Shown here: piece by piece, positions 6,693 to 13,126 of the stretch
Layout of the letters: every line of letters starts with the position of its first letter
Position numbering within the stretch: position 1 is the stretch's first letter
Assembly (NCBI GenBank): GCA_947167345.1
Contig: CAMVHR010000033.1
Span: forward strand, 1-33,474
DNA length: 33,474 bases
From: an uncultured Treponema sp.
Lineage (GTDB): Bacteria > Spirochaetota > Spirochaetia > Treponematales > Treponemataceae
Reading direction: 5' to 3'
The notes under the pieces: generated by a model
Told to the model about the DNA's origin: nothing
The model's database searches: none
Seen by the model: only the letters and a program-made list of their open reading frames with translations
Position numbers and translations under genes: made by a program

Positions 6693-7156
6693 GATGCATA
6701 AGAAAAATGCTTTTGTTCGTGCTGTGCTTCGCACTGTGCTCTGTAGTGTTCTGCTTGCAGCAGCCTGCTTTCTCGCAGGATGCGCAAGCACGCAGGGAAG
6801 GATTGACGGCTCTGTCATCGAGCATCAGAGACGGATTGGAGAATATCAGGCTTCAGTCCAGTATTATCTCGGAAGAATTGATGCAGGTGCGGAACGAATT
6901 GACGGTATCAGAGAAAGAGCGGAAAGCCTTGGAGGAGAAGTCGACGGCATTATCGGACTCTTTGATGAATATCAGCGGGCAGTTGAACAGCTGCTACGAG
7001 ACTATGAAGCTTTACGAGATGCAGTTGAAAAGGCAGAAAAAGACGCTGTCGGCGCTTATTCTGGTTTTTACGATCCTGGTGGTCCTGAAGATATGCGGGT
7101 ACTTCCTTTACTGGAAGGGAATAAGGGTTCCGCGGTGGCTGGACATACTGCTTTGA
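6689..7156 (+). CDS. Candidate inner-membrane spanin (frame 2 of overlapping pair)
   Basis: A 155-residue protein with an N-terminal hydrophobic signal or anchor (MLLFVLCFALCSVVFCL), then a long coiled coil (about 35-115) rich in Glu, Lys and Leu heptads. A strong membrane helix follows near the C terminus (about 120-141, LSALILVFTILVVL) with a short positive tail. It thus has a periplasmic coiled coil fixed to the inner membrane. It overlaps a lipoprotein gene in another frame over almost its full length. AAGGAGG at 6678-6684 precedes ATG 6689 by 4 bases. A C-terminal anchor is unusual for an Rz-type spanin, which is anchored at the N terminus, so the partner role is inferred. Confidence 0.65.
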   Translation: MRCIRKMLLFVLCFALCSVVFCLQQPAFSQDAQARREGLTALSSSIRDGLENIRLQSSIISEELMQVRNELTVSEKERKALEEKSTALSDSLMNISGQLNSCYETMKLYEMQLKRQKKTLSALILVFTILVVLKICGYFLYWKGIRVPRWLDILL

Positions 7157-7170
7157 GGAGTCCTTTCTGA
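6694..7170 (+). CDS. Candidate outer-membrane spanin lipoprotein (frame 1 of overlapping pair)
   Basis: A 158-residue protein starting MHKKNAFVRAVLRTVLCSV with a clear lipobox LAGC (Cys 30), so a signal peptidase II lipoprotein. The mature part is a long alpha-helical, coiled-coil-like region (RRIGEYQASVQYYLGRIDAG and on to about residue 125), then a Gly/Pro-rich tail. Disruption of the outer membrane together with an inner-membrane partner is the expected spanin role. ATG 6694 is 5 bases after the start of the frame-2 gene and can use the same AAGGAGG. The stop TGA overlaps the next ATG by one base. ORF extension up to 6640 would run into the holin gene and is not favoured. Lambda Rz1 is a precedent for nesting, but it is much shorter. 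Confidence 0.7.
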   Translation: MHKKNAFVRAVLRTVLCSVLLAAACFLAGCASTQGRIDGSVIEHQRRIGEYQASVQYYLGRIDAGAERIDGIRERAESLGGEVDGIIGLFDEYQRAVEQLLRDYEALRDAVEKAEKDAVGAYSGFYDPGGPEDMRVLPLLEGNKGSAVAGHTALRSPF

Positions 7171-7631
7171 TGGGTGACGTTAGGCAAAAATACACGGGAT
7201 GGCAGACCGTCCTTCTGAACAACAGGAAGCTTCTGGAAGAAGACTTTTCTAAAATAGGCAATTACGGCTGCCTGTTCCTGTGCCTGTGCTCCATTGCGGA
7301 GGAATGGAACGAGGCAAGGCACAACCAGCGAAGGGTAGATGTGCTTGACCTTTACATAAAAAGCCGGAACAAAGGTTTCTTGAAGGAAGATTTTTTCTGC
7401 AAGGATCAGTGTGCAATCCTTGCACTGGCAACAGGACAGGAATGGAAAAAGGAAGTCTTTGAAAGTATGCCTGGACCTGTTCCGTGGAATTCCTATACCG
7501 TTGAAAAATGGCATAACAAAAGAACGGATCTTACACATTTCAGAAGGCGGTGGGGTGATACCGTTGCATCAAGCGTAACCGTCCGTGAAGGTGTCTTGCA
7601 GGAATATTACATTTATTCGGTCGTCCTTTGA
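7170..7631 (+). CDS. DUF261-like protein, candidate endolysin
   Basis: A 153-residue protein with a segment YGCLFLCLCSIAEEW near residues 32-46 that resembles the start of DUF261 proteins of Borrelia cp32 phages. It looks like a papain/C39-like fold, with a Cys after Gly at the head of a helix. Possible His partners are further on, including one in EKWHNKR. If it is a cysteine peptidase or amidase it would be the cell-wall enzyme of this lysis block, which otherwise has none. GAGGAG lies 10 bases before ATG 7170. No signal peptide is seen, which fits a holin-dependent enzyme. The function remains inferred. Confidence 0.55.
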   Translation: MGDVRQKYTGWQTVLLNNRKLLEEDFSKIGNYGCLFLCLCSIAEEWNEARHNQRRVDVLDLYIKSRNKGFLKEDFFCKDQCAILALATGQEWKKEVFESMPGPVPWNSYTVEKWHNKRTDLTHFRRRWGDTVASSVTVREGVLQEYYIYSVVL

Positions 7632-7658
7632 GGTGACCATGATTTATAGAGGTGCATG

Positions 7659-8393
7659 ATGGCAGGTAAAAACAACGGGCTGTCATTCTGCAGCGTATCT
7701 TCTCGCGTAGAGGTGCGCAGCAAGGATGACGGCAAGAAATTCATAAAGGGTGTGATACCCTACGACAAGGAATCTGAGAATCTGGGTTACTTTGTCGAAA
7801 TCATCAGGAAAGGTGCATTCAGTAGATCCGTAAAAGACGGTGACATAATATGCATGTGGGCACATAACAGCCAGTACGTGCTTGGAAGGTCATCCGCAAA
7901 GACTCTTGTACTTGAAGACCGTGATGACGGACTTCATTTTGAATGTGAGCTCTCCAATGCATCATGGGCTTCTGATGTGTATGAGGCTATAGAACGCGGT
8001 GACGTTCCCGGTGTCAGCTTCGGTTTCCGTGTTGTACAGGATAAGTGGACAAGGTTTGAAGGTGATCAGCCTTCATTGAGGGAACTTCTGGACGTTGACC
8101 TTTTTGAAATCAGTGTTGGAGTCGCTTTCCCTGCCTATCCCGATGCATCCGCCAGTACGAGGGAGCTTTTCAAGGAAGCTGGTATTGACGTTGACAAGGT
8201 TTCTGCAGTCCTTGCACGTGCAAAGTGCGGAAATGACTGTCTAAATGAGGATGATGTAATGGTCTTTAGAAATGCCATCTCATCACTTGAAAAATTTATT
8301 CCTGTTCCAAAGCCTGTTTCTTCTGAACCTGCATATCTTGGCAGGGCTAGGGAAATTGAGATTCTTGAGGCAGAGACCACAATAGGAGATTGA
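7659..8393 (+). CDS. Prohead maturation protease (HK97/S78 family)
   Basis: Cleaves scaffold sequences from the capsid protein during head maturation. The protein is 244 residues. The catalytic His is in MWAHNSQ (His 69), the nucleophilic Ser in GVSFGF (Ser 120), and the acidic strand LFEISVGVAFPAYPDA follows, all in the usual order. ATG 7659 is preferred over ATG 7656 because the AGAGGTG ribosome site ends at 7654 and leaves better spacing. It precedes the capsid gene by 4 bases, as in most HK97-type head operons. Confidence 0.93.
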   Translation: MAGKNNGLSFCSVSSRVEVRSKDDGKKFIKGVIPYDKESENLGYFVEIIRKGAFSRSVKDGDIICMWAHNSQYVLGRSSAKTLVLEDRDDGLHFECELSNASWASDVYEAIERGDVPGVSFGFRVVQDKWTRFEGDQPSLRELLDVDLFEISVGVAFPAYPDASASTRELFKEAGIDVDKVSAVLARAKCGNDCLNEDDVMVFRNAISSLEKFIPVPKPVSSEPAYLGRAREIEILEAETTIGD

Positions 8394-8397
8394 AAAT

Positions 8398-9609
8398 ATG
8401 AACGAGTTTGAAAAGCTTTCCTTGCAGGAAAAGATTGACGTCCGCGAGCATACCATTAAGGAAATGCGCACCCTCAATGAGGGATGTAAGGACGATAAAG
8501 GAGAAATCCGCGCCTTTACTGCAGAAGAGGATTCAAAGTACAAGGCAATGTCTGAAGATGTCCGCAAGCTTACGGATCTTATTGCAAAGGAAAAAAGAGA
8601 GCTTGAGCTTAAAGGCTTTACAAGCTCTGTTCCTTTTGCAAATCCTGAAGGTGGAAACGGAAAGAACGGCTCACAGCTTGAGGTTTTCCGCCATTACCTT
8701 TGCACTGGTGAAATCCGCGCCGACATGGACAAGAGAACTCTTTCCGTTGACGACTCTGGGGCTGCAGCAGTCCTTGCTCCTCAGGAACTTGTAAAGCAGA
8801 TTCTTTCACCTGCAGAAAGCAAGTTCTCACTTCTTGACAGGGTTTACACTGTCCATCTTAGCAAGGCAAGCGGAATCGGCGTTCCTTATGAAAAGACCGA
8901 CGCTTCTGATGCTGACTGGACTACTGAAATTCCTGAAAGCATCAAGGATGATGAGGATCTTGAATATGCAAAGCGTGAGCTTGGTGCACACATGCTCATA
9001 AAGCTCATTACTGTATCTGACAAGACTTTGAAGACAAATGCTTTCAACGTTGAGCAGCTCATTGCCGACAAACTTTCATACAAGATGCGTTCAGCTCTTG
9101 AAAAGGGTATTGTCGCAGGAACTGGTACTGGTCAGCCTCTCGGCCTTTTCGTTGCAAGTGCCAAAGGAATAAGCACCGCCCGTGACATTGCAGCTGCTTC
9201 TGCAACAGCCCTTGACGGTGACGACATCATCAAGGCAAAACGCAGCGTAAAATCTGTTTACCGTTCAAGAGGAGAATGGCTTTTCCATCCTGATACAGTA
9301 ACAAAGCTCCTTACACTTAAGGACAAGAACGGACAGTACATCTGGCGCTCAGGCCTTACAGTAAATGATCCTGATACTCTTGACGGATCACCTGTAATAG
9401 AAAGCGAGTTTGCTCCTGCTGAAATGGCAACAGGTGCTTATGTCGGAATGTTCGGCGACTATTCAAAGTACTGGATGACAATGGTTGACTCTATTGCAAT
9501 CCGCCGTCTTGAGGAAAAGTACTATCCTTCCGTAGGATTCAGTGCAAAGACTTATGCGGACGGACAGCCAGTCCTTGAAGAGGCATTCTGCCGCATCAAG
9601 ATGGGCTGA
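8398..9609 (+). CDS. Major capsid protein (HK97 fold)
   Basis: A 403-residue capsid subunit. The first 90 or so residues are charged and helical (LQEKIDVREHTIKEMRTLNE and on), as in the delta scaffold domain that the protease removes. The rest shows HK97 hallmarks such as LVKQILSPAESKFSLLDRVY, the EKGIVAGTGTGQPLGLF loop and the C-terminal GDYSKYWMTMVDSIAIRR. GGAG before ATG 8398 is a good ribosome site. Codon use is highly biased, as expected for the most abundant virion protein. A hairpin follows the stop. Confidence 0.95.
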   Translation: MNEFEKLSLQEKIDVREHTIKEMRTLNEGCKDDKGEIRAFTAEEDSKYKAMSEDVRKLTDLIAKEKRELELKGFTSSVPFANPEGGNGKNGSQLEVFRHYLCTGEIRADMDKRTLSVDDSGAAAVLAPQELVKQILSPAESKFSLLDRVYTVHLSKASGIGVPYEKTDASDADWTTEIPESIKDDEDLEYAKRELGAHMLIKLITVSDKTLKTNAFNVEQLIADKLSYKMRSALEKGIVAGTGTGQPLGLFVASAKGISTARDIAAASATALDGDDIIKAKRSVKSVYRSRGEWLFHPDTVTKLLTLKDKNGQYIWRSGLTVNDPDTLDGSPVIESEFAPAEMATGAYVGMFGDYSKYWMTMVDSIAIRRLEEKYYPSVGFSAKTYADGQPVLEEAFCRIKMG

Positions 9610-9627
9610 TTCTAAAAGGCGTGTTTT

Positions 9628-9653
9628 ACAGTGCCGCCGTGAGGTGGCACTGT
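9628..9653 (+). other. Hairpin after the capsid gene
   Basis: ACAGTGCC (9628-9635) pairs perfectly with GGCACTGT (9646-9653) around a 10-base loop. There is no T tract, so it is not a standard terminator. It may protect the capsid mRNA 3' end or cut expression of later genes. Confidence 0.6.
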
Positions 9654-9683
9654 AACTGTGTATGAAAAAGGAGACTTATTGCG

Positions 9684-9848
9684 ATGGCTGAAAAAAATGA
9701 AGGCAAGAAAGTAAAGGCTGAATTCCTTGAAACACTTTATACGGATCTTGGAGTCTTGCAGAAAGGAAAGTCTTTTGACATTCCAGAAGAGCGGTATACC
9801 GCATGGGAAAAGGCAGGACTTTGCAAGAAGCCTGAAAAGAAGGAATAG
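9684..9848 (+). CDS. Small protein after capsid gene
   Basis: A 54-residue protein starting MAEKNEGKKVKAEFLETLYT, with a middle GVLQKGKSFDIPEERYTAWE and a Lys-rich end. An AAAAAGGAGA ribosome site is upstream of ATG 9684. The form (short, charged, with a beta-strand pair, then an IPEERY-type turn and a 'GLC' end) is common in small ORFs between phage capsid and connector genes. Their role is not known to me. Intact and in step with neighbours, it ends 12 bases before the connector start. Confidence 0.7.
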   Translation: MAEKNEGKKVKAEFLETLYTDLGVLQKGKSFDIPEERYTAWEKAGLCKKPEKKE

Positions 9849-9860
9849 CAGGAGGTTTCC

Positions 9861-10397
9861 ATGGCATACATAACAAAAGAGATGTTATGCGAGTTTGCAG
9901 GGAAATTTCCTGAAGAAGAATCCCAGATGCCACAGGTGTATGCTGACAGTGCCATGGAAACGGTAGCAAAATATCTGGGCTATGATCCTGAGATGAAGGA
10001 CTATGAAGTCTGTTTGCGAGGAGACGGAACAGATTCTATAGTTCTTCCCTCCGTCTGTCAGGAGCTGGTTTCTGTTGAAATTAATGGACAGGAAATCTCC
10101 GAAGACGACTGGGAGTGGCGAAAGAATTACCTTTCAAGAATCCTTCCTTCTGGGGAATCTGAGATATTTTCAAGCAATCAAAAAATAAAAGTTAAGTTCA
10201 GGGGCGGTTATGATCCAGTGCCACAGAAGATTGTAATTACAGCCCTGCAGCTTGCAACACTTTACTGGGAAAGTTCGGGCGGAAACCTTGCCGTGTCCAG
10301 CACGTCCTATGCCGACATGGGAACCCGTGTGTTCAATAATTTCCATGAGGAACGTTTTTTGAAGCAGATAAACGAATGGAGGATATACAATGTCTGA
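9861..10397 (+). CDS. Head-tail connector (HK97 gp6-like)
   Basis: A 178-residue protein of the type that forms the ring below the portal. The N-terminal helices (MAYITKEMLCEFAGKF to VAKYLGYDPEM), then the strand region VCLRGDGTDSIVLPSVCQEL and the helix PQKIVITALQLATLYWESSG, match the gp6/connect_1 pattern. AGGAGG precedes ATG 9861 with ideal spacing. It overlaps the next gene by 8 bases. Position directly after the capsid gene supports the call. Confidence 0.8.
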   Translation: MAYITKEMLCEFAGKFPEEESQMPQVYADSAMETVAKYLGYDPEMKDYEVCLRGDGTDSIVLPSVCQELVSVEINGQEISEDDWEWRKNYLSRILPSGESEIFSSNQKIKVKFRGGYDPVPQKIVITALQLATLYWESSGGNLAVSSTSYADMGTRVFNNFHEERFLKQINEWRIYNV

Positions 10398-10881
10398 AAA
10401 ACCGTTTATAAGCATCCGTGCTGACATAGAGGACGTGGAGGAGCGTCTTTCAGAAACTTCAAAAAGCCTTAAGAGCATCCGCAGGCAGACTGTCGGAATT
10501 GCGGCAAGGACTACCGTAAAACAGATAAAGACAGTTATCCGTGCCACTACTAAAAGACATTCAGGAGAGCTTTTAAAGACTTACGGTTATAAGGTTAAGA
10601 AAGACGGTACTTCTGCATCCGTCTATCCGAAGACTGCCGCCTCAAACAACCACCTTATTCTGGCAAGGATAGCAACGCTGTCATTCGGCAACGACATTTC
10701 CATCAACAGGCGGAAATGGCTGCAGGTGAACGGCAGCGGCTTCTATGCACGTCCAAAAAGCGTGCACATAGACCCCCGAGGATTCGTGCAGTCCGGCGAA
10801 ACCTTTGCAGGGAAAGGGGCATACATGGCGGAAGTCGAAAAAATGATACAGAAGGAGCTTGACAAGACATGGAAGAAATAG
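10390..10881 (+). CDS. HK97 gp10-like head-tail/tail completion protein
   Basis: A 163-residue protein with an N-terminal helix (IEDVEERLSETSKSLKSIRR) and a basic middle. The end of the chain (FAGKGAYMAEVEKMIQKELD) is helical, as in gp10-type tail completion proteins. Many of these begin with such a helix and then a Lys/Arg-rich beta core. It overlaps the connector gene (8 bases) and the following gene (13 bases). No diagnostic motif was found, so position carries much of the weight. Confidence 0.6.
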   Translation: MSEKPFISIRADIEDVEERLSETSKSLKSIRRQTVGIAARTTVKQIKTVIRATTKRHSGELLKTYGYKVKKDGTSASVYPKTAASNNHLILARIATLSFGNDISINRRKWLQVNGSGFYARPKSVHIDPRGFVQSGETFAGKGAYMAEVEKMIQKELDKTWKK

Positions 10882-11360
10882 GCGTTGAAGAAAACGGTTC
10901 TTCTTTGTGCAGGTACATCAAGGAAAAACTGCCGTCCTGCCTTGAAAGGCTAGAAACCAGCGATACTCCGCTGCCGATGCCCGAAAAAGTCCTTTTTGGC
11001 GTGGCAGATGTTTCAAGGCATGAGCAGAAGGTTTTGCTGGCGATTGTACCGTACAGCATAGAAGAGTCCGAGGGAACAATTGGGGATGCCGAACAGAGCC
11101 AAAAATTTGTAGTGGGCATTGTCTGCAGGGGAAGAGCCTATGACGTTCTGATTAGGCAGATGTGCCGTTATGCAAAGGCTGTTGCCGAAGTCCTTCGGGG
11201 TGGCTGGAGTCTTGGCGGAGCAGTGCTTGACGTTGCCGTAAACAGGACAGACTTTTACCCCGATGCAGGAACGGTTGAAAAGCAGATGACTGTTGCAGAA
11301 ATAGAAGTGACTGTAAGGACAGAGGGCGGAATGCCGTCCGAAACAGATCCGTTTGAATGA
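10869..11360 (+). CDS. Putative tail terminator / tail completion protein
   Basis: A 163-residue protein. The N-terminal helix (SSLCRYIKEKLPSCLERLET), a beta core (FGVADVSRHEQKVLLAIVPY) and a helical DVLIRQMCRYAKAVAEVL match the general shape of tail terminators (lambda gpU/HK97 gp11-like). These cap the tail tube at the head end. It lies in the expected slot just before the tail tube gene. The start overlaps the previous gene. No family motif is decisive. Confidence 0.55.
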   Translation: MEEIGVEENGSSLCRYIKEKLPSCLERLETSDTPLPMPEKVLFGVADVSRHEQKVLLAIVPYSIEESEGTIGDAEQSQKFVVGIVCRGRAYDVLIRQMCRYAKAVAEVLRGGWSLGGAVLDVAVNRTDFYPDAGTVEKQMTVAEIEVTVRTEGGMPSETDPFE

Positions 11361-11372
11361 CAGGAGGTCGAT

Positions 11373-11939
11373 ATGGAAAAAGAAAAAAAGACGATGGTAA
11401 AGAAGTACATGATTGGGATCTTCCTCAATGGTGGAACTCCTGAAGAGCCTGACTGGATAAGAATCAGGAAATCGACGGCCCTTGAACTGAACCTGAACCC
11501 AGAAACACAGGACTACGACTACATTGACAATGAGAACCCGACAACAGAGGTAATCAAATACAAGCCGTCCCTCAACCAGGCACTGACAATGTACAAGGGT
11601 GAACCTGACTATGAGTTTGCCTTTCCCCGTTTTTATGGTCTTGCCGTGGGAGACAAGGCAAAGTGCGAGGTGCTCATCGTGTTCATGCAGGAAAGCAGGG
11701 AAAAGACCATCGGAGAAGACCCCGATGCATCTTCGGTCACGGGCTACCTTGCATGGAAAAATGAAGCAGCCCTTACATTTTCCACTCTCAATGGCGTTGA
11801 TTCTACACTGGGAATGGACATCAACTTTGGCGGCCACATGGAAAAGGGCTTTGCATACCCCGATGCAGAAACAAAGAAGCCCGTGTTCGTGAAAGAATCT
11901 TCTGATGAAGCCGGATGGGTTGACCCGTTTTCTGCATGA
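11373..11939 (+). CDS. Major tail tube protein
   Basis: A 188-residue protein with a strong AGGAGG before ATG 11373. It contains a segment KSTALELNLNPETQDYDYID and later YEFAFPRFYGLAVGDKAK. A beta-rich composition and this opening motif are common in siphovirus tail tube proteins. The gene sits between the terminator and the tail chaperone. The stop TGA lies inside the ATGATG of the next gene. The identity is supported by order and size more than by a named domain. Confidence 0.75.
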   Translation: MEKEKKTMVKKYMIGIFLNGGTPEEPDWIRIRKSTALELNLNPETQDYDYIDNENPTTEVIKYKPSLNQALTMYKGEPDYEFAFPRFYGLAVGDKAKCEVLIVFMQESREKTIGEDPDASSVTGYLAWKNEAALTFSTLNGVDSTLGMDINFGGHMEKGFAYPDAETKKPVFVKESSDEAGWVDPFSA

Positions 11940-12502
11940 TGAACCTGACCAAGGAAAATCCCCCGGAACACATTGAAGTCGGGGGAAAGGCATACAGAAT
12001 CAAGACATGGTTCAAGTACTGGCTGCGCTTCCAGCAGATATGCAACGGGAAGGATGAGGAAAGGAACTTTGACTTTCTGTTTGTAGATGAAATTCCGAAA
12101 GACAGGGTTGCTGCACTGGCAGGACTCATGGCCTTTGCAAGTCCACGGTCTCTGCTGCCCAGAAGTTTCGGGGAAAAGGGGCCAAAGATTCTGGACTACA
12201 CAGTAGATGCAGACCTCATTTATGCAGCATTCGTGCAGCAGTACGGCATTGACCTTATGACGGGGAAAGGGGTGGACGGAAAGCCACTGCACTGGCACAA
12301 GTTCCTTGCACTCATGGACGGACTGAGGGAAACGAGGCTGACAGACGTAATGGATCTCCGTTCCTATGACAGTACGGACAGAACGACCTATGAACAGTGG
12401 CGGGAAAAGTCAAAGGAGGCATGGAGCCTTGAAGGGCTTGGCAGCCTTGATGATGGGGATGCCACCAGAATGCTGGAAGAATTCAACGAAAGGTTTGAGT
12501 GA
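11936..12502 (+). CDS. Gp15-family tail assembly chaperone
   Basis: A 188-residue protein of the phage Gp15 family (as in Listeria A118). The central VDADLIYAAFVQQYGIDLMT and the following LHWHKFLALMDGLRE fit it well, as does the DLRSY turn. These proteins are thought to work as gpG-like chaperones of the tape measure. ATG 11936 overlaps the tail tube stop; ATG 11939 is the alternative. In the +1 frame near the end, SERAARLRQSLSSKYSFLD continues to a stop at 12557, possibly a cut-down gpGT-type frameshift product. No slippery sequence is obvious. Confidence 0.8.
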   Translation: MMNLTKENPPEHIEVGGKAYRIKTWFKYWLRFQQICNGKDEERNFDFLFVDEIPKDRVAALAGLMAFASPRSLLPRSFGEKGPKILDYTVDADLIYAAFVQQYGIDLMTGKGVDGKPLHWHKFLALMDGLRETRLTDVMDLRSYDSTDRTTYEQWREKSKEAWSLEGLGSLDDGDATRMLEEFNERFE

Positions 12503-12553
12503 AAGGGCGGCAAGGCTCCGTCAGTCCCTGTCGTCCAAGTATTCTTTTTTGGA

Positions 12554-12589
12554 TTAATCATCAAACCATCCGTGTTTATATCCAGACAT
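12554..12589 (-). CDS. Eleven-residue ORF, remnant of a third membrane-protein copy
   Basis: The minus strand encodes MSGYKHGWFDD with a strong AGGAGG in front of the ATG. GYKHGWF copies the juxtamembrane GYKKGWF of the 66-residue protein in the same operon. It looks like a third copy that has lost its membrane helices, or a small leader peptide. Confidence 0.4.
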   Translation of the reverse strand: MSGYKHGWFDD

Positions 12590-12610
12590 AGAAATACCTC
12601 CTGCAATTTA

Positions 12611-12841
12611 TTATTCCTCTGACTCTGTAAGCTGCACAGAAGTTGCTGAATCATCGCCTTGATTTGATTCAGTGTCACAACTCGATTCTTGATTTGAAAT
12701 CCAAAGGAAAGGACAGCAAGATTGAAAGGTACCTTTCTTATGTTCTCGGTAAACTATGAATACAGCTATCAAGAATACGAGTACCTCTGGCTGCAACACA
12801 ACATAAAAAAATGTTCCTATTATGCAGAAAAGCGTGTTCAT
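12611..12841 (-). CDS. Small membrane protein, second tandem copy
   Basis: A 76-residue protein whose first 38 residues (MNTLFCIIGTFFYVVLQP, then a second hydrophobic stretch) duplicate the 66-residue gene just upstream. The remainder is different: a polar, Ser/Glu-rich tail (QESSCDTESNQGDDSATSVQ). Two short hydrophobic segments predict a membrane hairpin or paired helices. The ATG comes three bases after the upstream stop, so the two are translationally linked. It is antisense to the tail operon. Superinfection exclusion is suggested by position only. Confidence 0.65.
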   Translation of the reverse strand: MNTLFCIIGTFFYVVLQPEVLVFLIAVFIVYREHKKGTFQSCCPFLWISNQESSCDTESNQGDDSATSVQLTESEE

Positions 12842-12844
12842 AGA

Positions 12845-13045
12845 CTAGTCTTGATCATCAGAGGTCATAAGGCTTGTCATGATTGCAACATCAACCAAGT
12901 CGTCCAAGTCCTCTTTTGTCTGTTTTTCAAACCATCCCTTTTTGTAACCAACAATTACCAGTACCAGAGCGATGACAAACGGAAGCACGCCCGGCTGAAA
13001 CAAAACGTAGAAAAAAGTTCCTATTATGCAGAAAAGCGTATACAT
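12845..13045 (-). CDS. Small membrane protein, first copy of antisense module
   Basis: A 66-residue protein with two hydrophobic segments, TLFCIIGTFFYVLF and VLPFVIALVLVIVGY, then GYKKGWFEKQ and an acidic tail (EDLDDLVDVAIM and on). AGGAGG precedes the ATG. A strong promoter lies just upstream on the same strand. A plus-strand ORF over the same DNA (12722-13105) lacks a ribosome site and protein-like features. Siting between tail chaperone and tape measure matches the HK97 gp15 superinfection-exclusion moron, which is also a small inner-membrane protein. Sequence similarity to that protein cannot be judged here. Confidence 0.75.
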   Translation of the reverse strand: MYTLFCIIGTFFYVLFQPGVLPFVIALVLVIVGYKKGWFEKQTKEDLDDLVDVAIMTSLMTSDDQD

Positions 13046-13066
13046 AGAGATTGCCTCCTAAAATTG

Positions 13067-13108
13067 ATTATATGTCATTGCAGTCATGTTGACAAGCAAA
13101 AATGACTG
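13067..13108 (-). promoter_or_regulatory. Strong sigma-70 promoter with operator for the antisense module
   Basis: On the minus strand TTGTCA (complement of 13090-13095), a 17-base spacer and a perfect TATAAT (complement of 13067-13072) form a near-consensus promoter. CAGTCAT (13081-13087) and ATGACTG (13102-13108) make a perfect inverted repeat straddling the -35 box, a likely operator. The promoter drives the small membrane protein genes and is likely active in the lysogen, when late genes are silent. Confidence 0.8.
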
Positions 13109-13126
13109 TTTCCTAGAAGGTTGTTT

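Noticed and set aside
6640..6693. Upstream extension of the lipoprotein ORF to 6640
   Set aside because: It would run in the holin gene, add residues before a clean signal peptide, and lacks a ribosome site.
9628..9653. Intrinsic terminator after the capsid gene
   Set aside because: Stem is strong but there is no T tract; listed as a hairpin instead.
12722..13105. 127-residue plus-strand ORF
   Set aside because: No ribosome site, repetitive only because it lies opposite the duplicated minus-strand genes, which have promoter and ribosome sites.
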